Shown one piece after another: positions 60,083-64,000 of a DNA stretch of 64,000 nucleotides. Source of the DNA: Boletus sp. NGJ (taxonomy: Eukaryota; Basidiomycota; Agaricomycetes; Boletales; Boletaceae). The notes under the pieces were generated by a model. The model was not told where the DNA came from. It was given only the letters and a program-made list of their open reading frames with translations, and made no database searches. The stretch covers positions 2,046,001 to 2,110,000 of the forward strand of contig JAGTXK010000055.1 of assembly GCA_019096195.1 (NCBI GenBank), written 5' to 3'. The position numbers were made by a program, and so were the translations under genes. Position 1 is the first letter of the stretch. Each line of letters starts with the position of its first letter.

Positions 60083-61650
60083 ATGAACAAACCGCTCCCT
60101 ACTCCCCCGAGGCGGTTTGATCTCGTCGAGAGTCTCGATGCGCTTGCTCTGACAGGCAAAAAAACCATCGAGAAGAAGCTCCCAGACTTGCCTGGTCCTA
60201 TCACTCAACCAGACCATCAGAGCACCTTTGTCGGCGGTTTCAACCCGCGCCTGCTGCCATTGAATGGCGCACTCGACAGCCATCGCCGCCCGCCTCTTGT
60301 ACCATCCCCGTCAGCCGTCAACCGGAACGCCAGAACAGCCCCGCCACAAGAGGCGAAGGCGCCACCGGTGCCGCCTCTGAAACAGGTGCCCATGCCAATT
60401 CCGCCGATGTCCATGCCAATTCTGATGCCCGCACCTCAGGCTGGCAAGCAATCCTTGACGATGCAGTACGCCCTCACGTCTCAGAGACTGAATACCCCAA
60501 CGAAACCCGCTCTTGCCCCGCCCTTTGTCACTGCTCCTCCGCGAGCACGTTCAGATACTGTCGTGTCACCTGGAGTGGCATCGAAACCATCCCTGACTGT
60601 TGTGACTGGTCCCTCTCAACCAGCGCTCGACTTGACCCCCTGCAGACCGCGTGCTGCCTCAGCCCCTCCTCTTGGAAGAACCACGATACGATGTAGTGGT
60701 ATGACCAAGGCTGGAAGACAGTGTGCTAGACAAATCAAGCTTCCTGCAACGCATTCCCAACTAGAACCTACGCCTGCTTTGTATTGTCATCAACATAAGG
60801 TGACAATGACTACCGCCCAAACCGGTTTCTATGTCCGAAAAGCTGGGACCACGGACAAATTTGTCGAATTCAGTCGTATGCGAGCTTTGGAAAGTCAACG
60901 AGAGCGACGGTCGCTGATATCGTTTCCGCAGATTATATACCTAAATACCTGCAAGTGGATACCCAAGCGGCATTGAGAGTGGAAATGGAGAAAGCAACGT
61001 CTCTCGCTGATGTTCCCGGATACATTTACACCTTTGAGATACGAGGTAACGTCAATTTGTATTCTTCTGCCCGCGCGAACCCACGCACATGGATGATATT
61101 AAATTCTGCAGATCCCAAACGACCAGACGTGATACAGCTCAAAGTCGGTCGTGCCGTCAAACTCAACAAGAGGTTCGACCAATGGGACAAGCAATGTGGC
61201 TCCAAAGTACAGATTCCGCGCGGGTGGTGGCCAGGCACGGTCGAAGACGACGGGGCAGGCGGGAGCTTGCTCAAGGGCAACATCAAAGAAGGCGCTCCCG
61301 GTCCTTTCTGCCACCGCGTTGAGCGACTCGTCCACATCGAACTGAAAGATCTGTCCCTGCACGCACCCTATCTAAATCCAGGTTGGCCGAATAACACTTT
61401 TGATCCTGCCACAAGTCCCCGCAATCACCGGAAGACCATCGCGGCAGAGGAAACGTGCTTCGATTGTGAGTGTAGTATGGTGTACTATTTCACGGCTAAC
61501 ATCGCCTCTACTTTAGGCGGTGTGGTCCACAGGGAAATCTTTGCTTTCCCGCGTCCAGCACAGGGGAGGTACAAAGGAAAAGAATGGGACTTGATTGTTA
61601 AACCTGTGATCGAGAAGTGGGGGAGCTTTGTCAAGGAATACTACAAGTGA
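60083..61650 (+). CDS. DUF1766/T5orf172 (MUG113-type) protein with proline-rich N-terminus
   Basis: Four exons (60083-60872, 60932-61045, 61112-61465, 61517-61650) give 463 aa. The first 200 residues are Pro-rich and likely disordered (MNKPLPTPPRRFDL, repeated MPIPPM-like units). A small Cys/His block follows (IRCSGMTKAGRQCARQI ... ALYCHQHK), which resembles a zinc site. The DUF1766/T5orf172 domain, a GIY-YIG-related fold, then begins at GYIYTFEIRDPKRPDVIQLKVGR and contains LNKRFDQWDKQCG. The start context GCCACCATGA is good for translation. In fission yeast, mug113 is up-regulated in meiosis, but the role is unknown. Nuclease activity here is not shown. An extra upstream exon is possible. 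Confidence 0.78.
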
Positions 61651-61889
61651 TGAATCTGCTGGACAATCGACTGATAAATATTATCAACTCGACATCGCAA
61701 GGCCGAGTCGAGAACGCTCGTCCATGGCAGAGTTCTGAACATTGCGATGCCTAGCCAGCGTCGCGCAGCACACCATCACACGACTATGATCTCGGTGATT
61801 GTGAATATCATGAATACAGCAATGTAAGTGGGTACCCATAGCAATATTCGACGAGGTCGTAAAACGATGCATGGCGACGTCGACTCGAA

Positions 61890-62571
61890 TCAAAAGTCAT
61901 CATCATCAATGTCCCGCCTCCGTTGATACTGGCGGACGAGACCCTCCGTCAGTAGCAAGATAGCACCCCTCGTCATCAACTACACACCTTTATCGTCGTC
62001 TTCTTCGTGCTCGTCTTGTTTTGCGCCTCTTCCATCTTTACACAGGCGCCGTGTAGCGAGCGGACCGAGTAAGAGACAGAGGGCACGGTGGGGGATGAGG
62101 AGATTCGAATCGAGAAAATCACACGCATGCCCTGCTCACCTGCTCCAAGAGCTCGATGAGCTGCTGTTCGCTCACTTTCCCGCGCAGCTGGCCTGACTGG
62201 GCCATCCGGACGAGGATACCTTCTATCTGCCGCGATCGCTCGGGACTCACGAGGGCGATGCGGGAGACTGTCACAGGGGTCGTATGGGGCGTGCATTATC
62301 CATCGTCATCATTATACCCATTCGTTGTTGTTTATTGCGATGACAGGGAGGGTGGATCAATGAATCGACCGTGTCGATGATTGAGAGGCGTCAGGTCAGC
62401 TTGGGGACGAGACGAGGAGCACTTACGCCGCTCGCGCGCAGCGGTGTCGAGCACGGTAGCCATCATCTCTCTGCGCATGGATTCCTCTGCTTCTCTCCGT
62501 ACCTGTTCTTCTGCATTGGGTTGGCCTCCCTGGGGCTGCAAGCCTTGAGGGAGCTGTGGAACACCTTCCAT
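61890..62571 (-). CDS. PDCD5/TFAR19-like DNA-binding protein
   Basis: Four exons (62571-62427, 62267-62140, 62035-61988, 61928-61890) join in frame to 119 aa, the usual size. The start is MEGVPQLPQGLQ. Core helices include AEEQVRREAEESMRREMMA, RERLSRIALVSPERSRQIEG and ILVRMAQSGQLRGKVSEQQL, the family signature. The tail is basic then acidic (KTSTKKTTIK, RRRDIDDDDF). PDCD5 proteins bind double-stranded DNA and, in animals, take part in cell-death and chaperonin-linked processes. The role in fungi is unclear. I am confident of the family. Confidence 0.9.
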
Positions 62572-62719
62572 CGTTTTCGACCAGTGAGTGTTTTGTGTTA
62601 CTGATGACTCGCTCCTCCGTGTGATAGTAAACGATTGATACTTTAGTAGTCTACTAAACTCTATGATACTACACTAATCTATCAAGCAACGGAGTAGTGA
62701 AGGTGACCCGTCCTGGCCT

Positions 62720-63953
62720 CTAAGATTCGCTACCCCAACCTTGCTCTCTCGAAATTCGACCGCTATTCCAACGAGGTGAGCGATGGGATCCAAAGTTAGA
62801 TCGTCTGTAAGACGAGCCTTCATCTTGGCGAGACGAGGGTCGGTACCGTCTGGATCCATCATCAGATACGTCGTCTCGCTCTTGCCACGTTCGCCTGTAA
62901 GTATCTTGACGTGACGAGCGCCGTGCTTGTCCAAATGCATGATCAGATCGGCTGTCCTCCCCCTGCCACGATAATCTGCGCGACGGGCTCTGGCGAGAGG
63001 AAGACCGTTGGTATGCATCCCGCCCAAACTCATTGCTACCCGTGTTTACCCCATCCAGGCCGTGTATACCGAGATTGCGTGCGGTCTTGGGACTGAGTGG
63101 TGGTGTCCCATCCGCCCATCCGAGCACGTCTCGAGCGTACTTGTTTGCTTCATTGACATATTGTTGCCTCGATCTAAACATCTGCCTGATATACTGTGCA
63201 TTGAAACCAAGCCATGCGCTGTACGCCTGAATTTGCAGGGTCTTGTCAAGCTCCGCGGTAGCTAAAGGAGAGAGTTGGAGCTCAGGGTGAGGCTGAATTG
63301 GGAGGGCTTGCATGTCTGGCGATTTGAGGAAGCCAGACTCGTGAGGGGAGAGGATGATCACGCCTTTACCCGATCGGCCAGCGCGAGCTGTACGGCCAAG
63401 GCGGTGGATATATTGTTCGCTAGAAGAGGGAAGGCCAACTTGCACGACAAGCGTCACACTGTCAACAGCAGCATTCAGTTGCAAGTATCCACCACGTGTA
63501 ATAGACAACTGACCCGGGGAAGTCCATGCCCCGCGCGGTGACATCAGACGTCACTAATATCCCGCTCCTTGCCCTTTTAAAATCTTGAGCAACAGCTAAG
63601 CGCCTATTTTGGGTCATCCTGCTATGTATTTCATAGACAGGAGGTAATGTTCCATGACCCGCGTCCCCAAGCAGTTTGGCGGTGGCAGCAGTGCCCCAAG
63701 CAGTCGTGCAAAAGACCATTGCCTTTGAGCTGTTGCCATGTTCGGCAACGTCATCTCGTAGGACGGCAAGAGTAGCTTTCATGCTATCGCTGATCGGTGT
63801 AGTGACGCATGTCTGAGGGACTTGGTACGAAAAGATCAGACAAACTCGCAAGAGGTTACAATACAGTGCAGTACCATGTTCATGAGTATTGACTTCATTT
63901 TCCGCGAGAGTGGATACGAACTTGTGGTCAGGGGTCAAGTAGAGTGTAGCTAT
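62720..63953 (-). CDS. DEAD-box RNA helicase, C-terminal part (5' end outside window)
   Basis: Exons visible: 63953-63875, 63820-63514, 63459-62720; upstream exons lie beyond the right edge. The second RecA lobe is present: KAMVFCTTAWGTAA, VYEIHSRMTQNRRL, GILVTSDVTARGMDFPGV (motif V) and YIHRLGRTARAGRSG (motif VI). The tail is rich in Arg/Ser/Gln and Gly (RRSSRQDTYRRTWQERDD ...), like mitochondrial or nucleolar helicases such as Mss116. Motifs I (Walker A) and II (DEAD) would lie off the window, so activity cannot be checked. The acceptor at 63954-63955 defines the first visible exon. Confidence 0.85.
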
Positions 63954-64000
63954 CTGTATACAAGTACAAAAAAAAATCAGTCTAGATTTGTATATAGGAG

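Noticed and set aside
1-64000. CRISPR arrays, rRNA or tRNA genes
   Set aside because: No regular short repeats with spacers and no convincing tRNA or rRNA sequence were seen; this is eukaryotic nuclear DNA.

Overview
This window is nuclear DNA from a filamentous basidiomycete fungus, most likely an Agaricomycete (mushroom-forming). The evidence is dense genes on both strands, many very short introns (mostly 47-60 nt, GT-AG with two GC-AG exceptions), protein types typical of the group (membrane-anchored aldehyde dehydrogenase, SCAP, SOG2, HAD-type sesquiterpene cyclases) and lineage-specific small zinc-finger genes. Species and genus cannot be fixed from the sequence alone.

Layout. 0-1.5 kb: mostly non-coding, with a broken protease-like fragment. 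1.5-11.4 kb: conserved genes MIS12/MTW1 (-), HAT1 (+, divergent from MIS12), SCAP (-) and an MSC7-like aldehyde dehydrogenase (-). 11.7-18.4 kb: accessory island of small zinc-finger genes (copies A and B) and a degenerate direct duplication. 18.7-23.7 kb: KNR4/SMI1 (-) and mitochondrial succinyl-CoA:3-ketoacid CoA transferase (-). 23.7-26.2 kb: relics, including a small copy of the twinfilin 3' end and a broken membrane-protein frame. 26.2-39.9 kb: twinfilin (-), MOT1/BTAF1 (-), a JmjC protein (+) and SOG2 (+). 39.9-49.8 kb: second accessory island, holding zinc-finger copy C (an inverted near-identical copy of B) and two tandem HAD-terpene cyclase genes (-) of the AstC/AncC drimane/albicanyl class. 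49.8-64 kb: PEP7/VAC1-like FYVE protein (-), PAN2 (+, divergent, 79 bp away), uracil-DNA glycosylase (-), neuroguidin/LCP5 (-), a DUF1766/MUG113-type protein (+), PDCD5 (-) and the C-terminal part of a DEAD-box helicase (-) running off the right edge.

Most genes are housekeeping: kinetochore and chromatin (MIS12, HAT1, MOT1, JmjC), sterol sensing (SCAP), ketone-body metabolism (SCOT), actin and morphogenesis (twinfilin, SOG2, KNR4), vesicle traffic (PEP7), RNA turnover and ribosome assembly (PAN2, neuroguidin, DEAD-box helicase) and DNA repair (UNG). Several are divergent pairs with intergenic gaps of only 79-200 bp. The two accessory islands hold the most unusual material: the tandem terpene cyclases, whose HAD-encoding part looks recently homogenised, and the expanding zinc-finger family. 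Three conserved genes (HAT1, the JmjC gene, PEP7) show one-base reading-frame breaks that may be assembly errors or real damage.

Exon boundaries were assigned by eye from splice consensus, reading frame and remembered family conservation. No alignment or database search was run.
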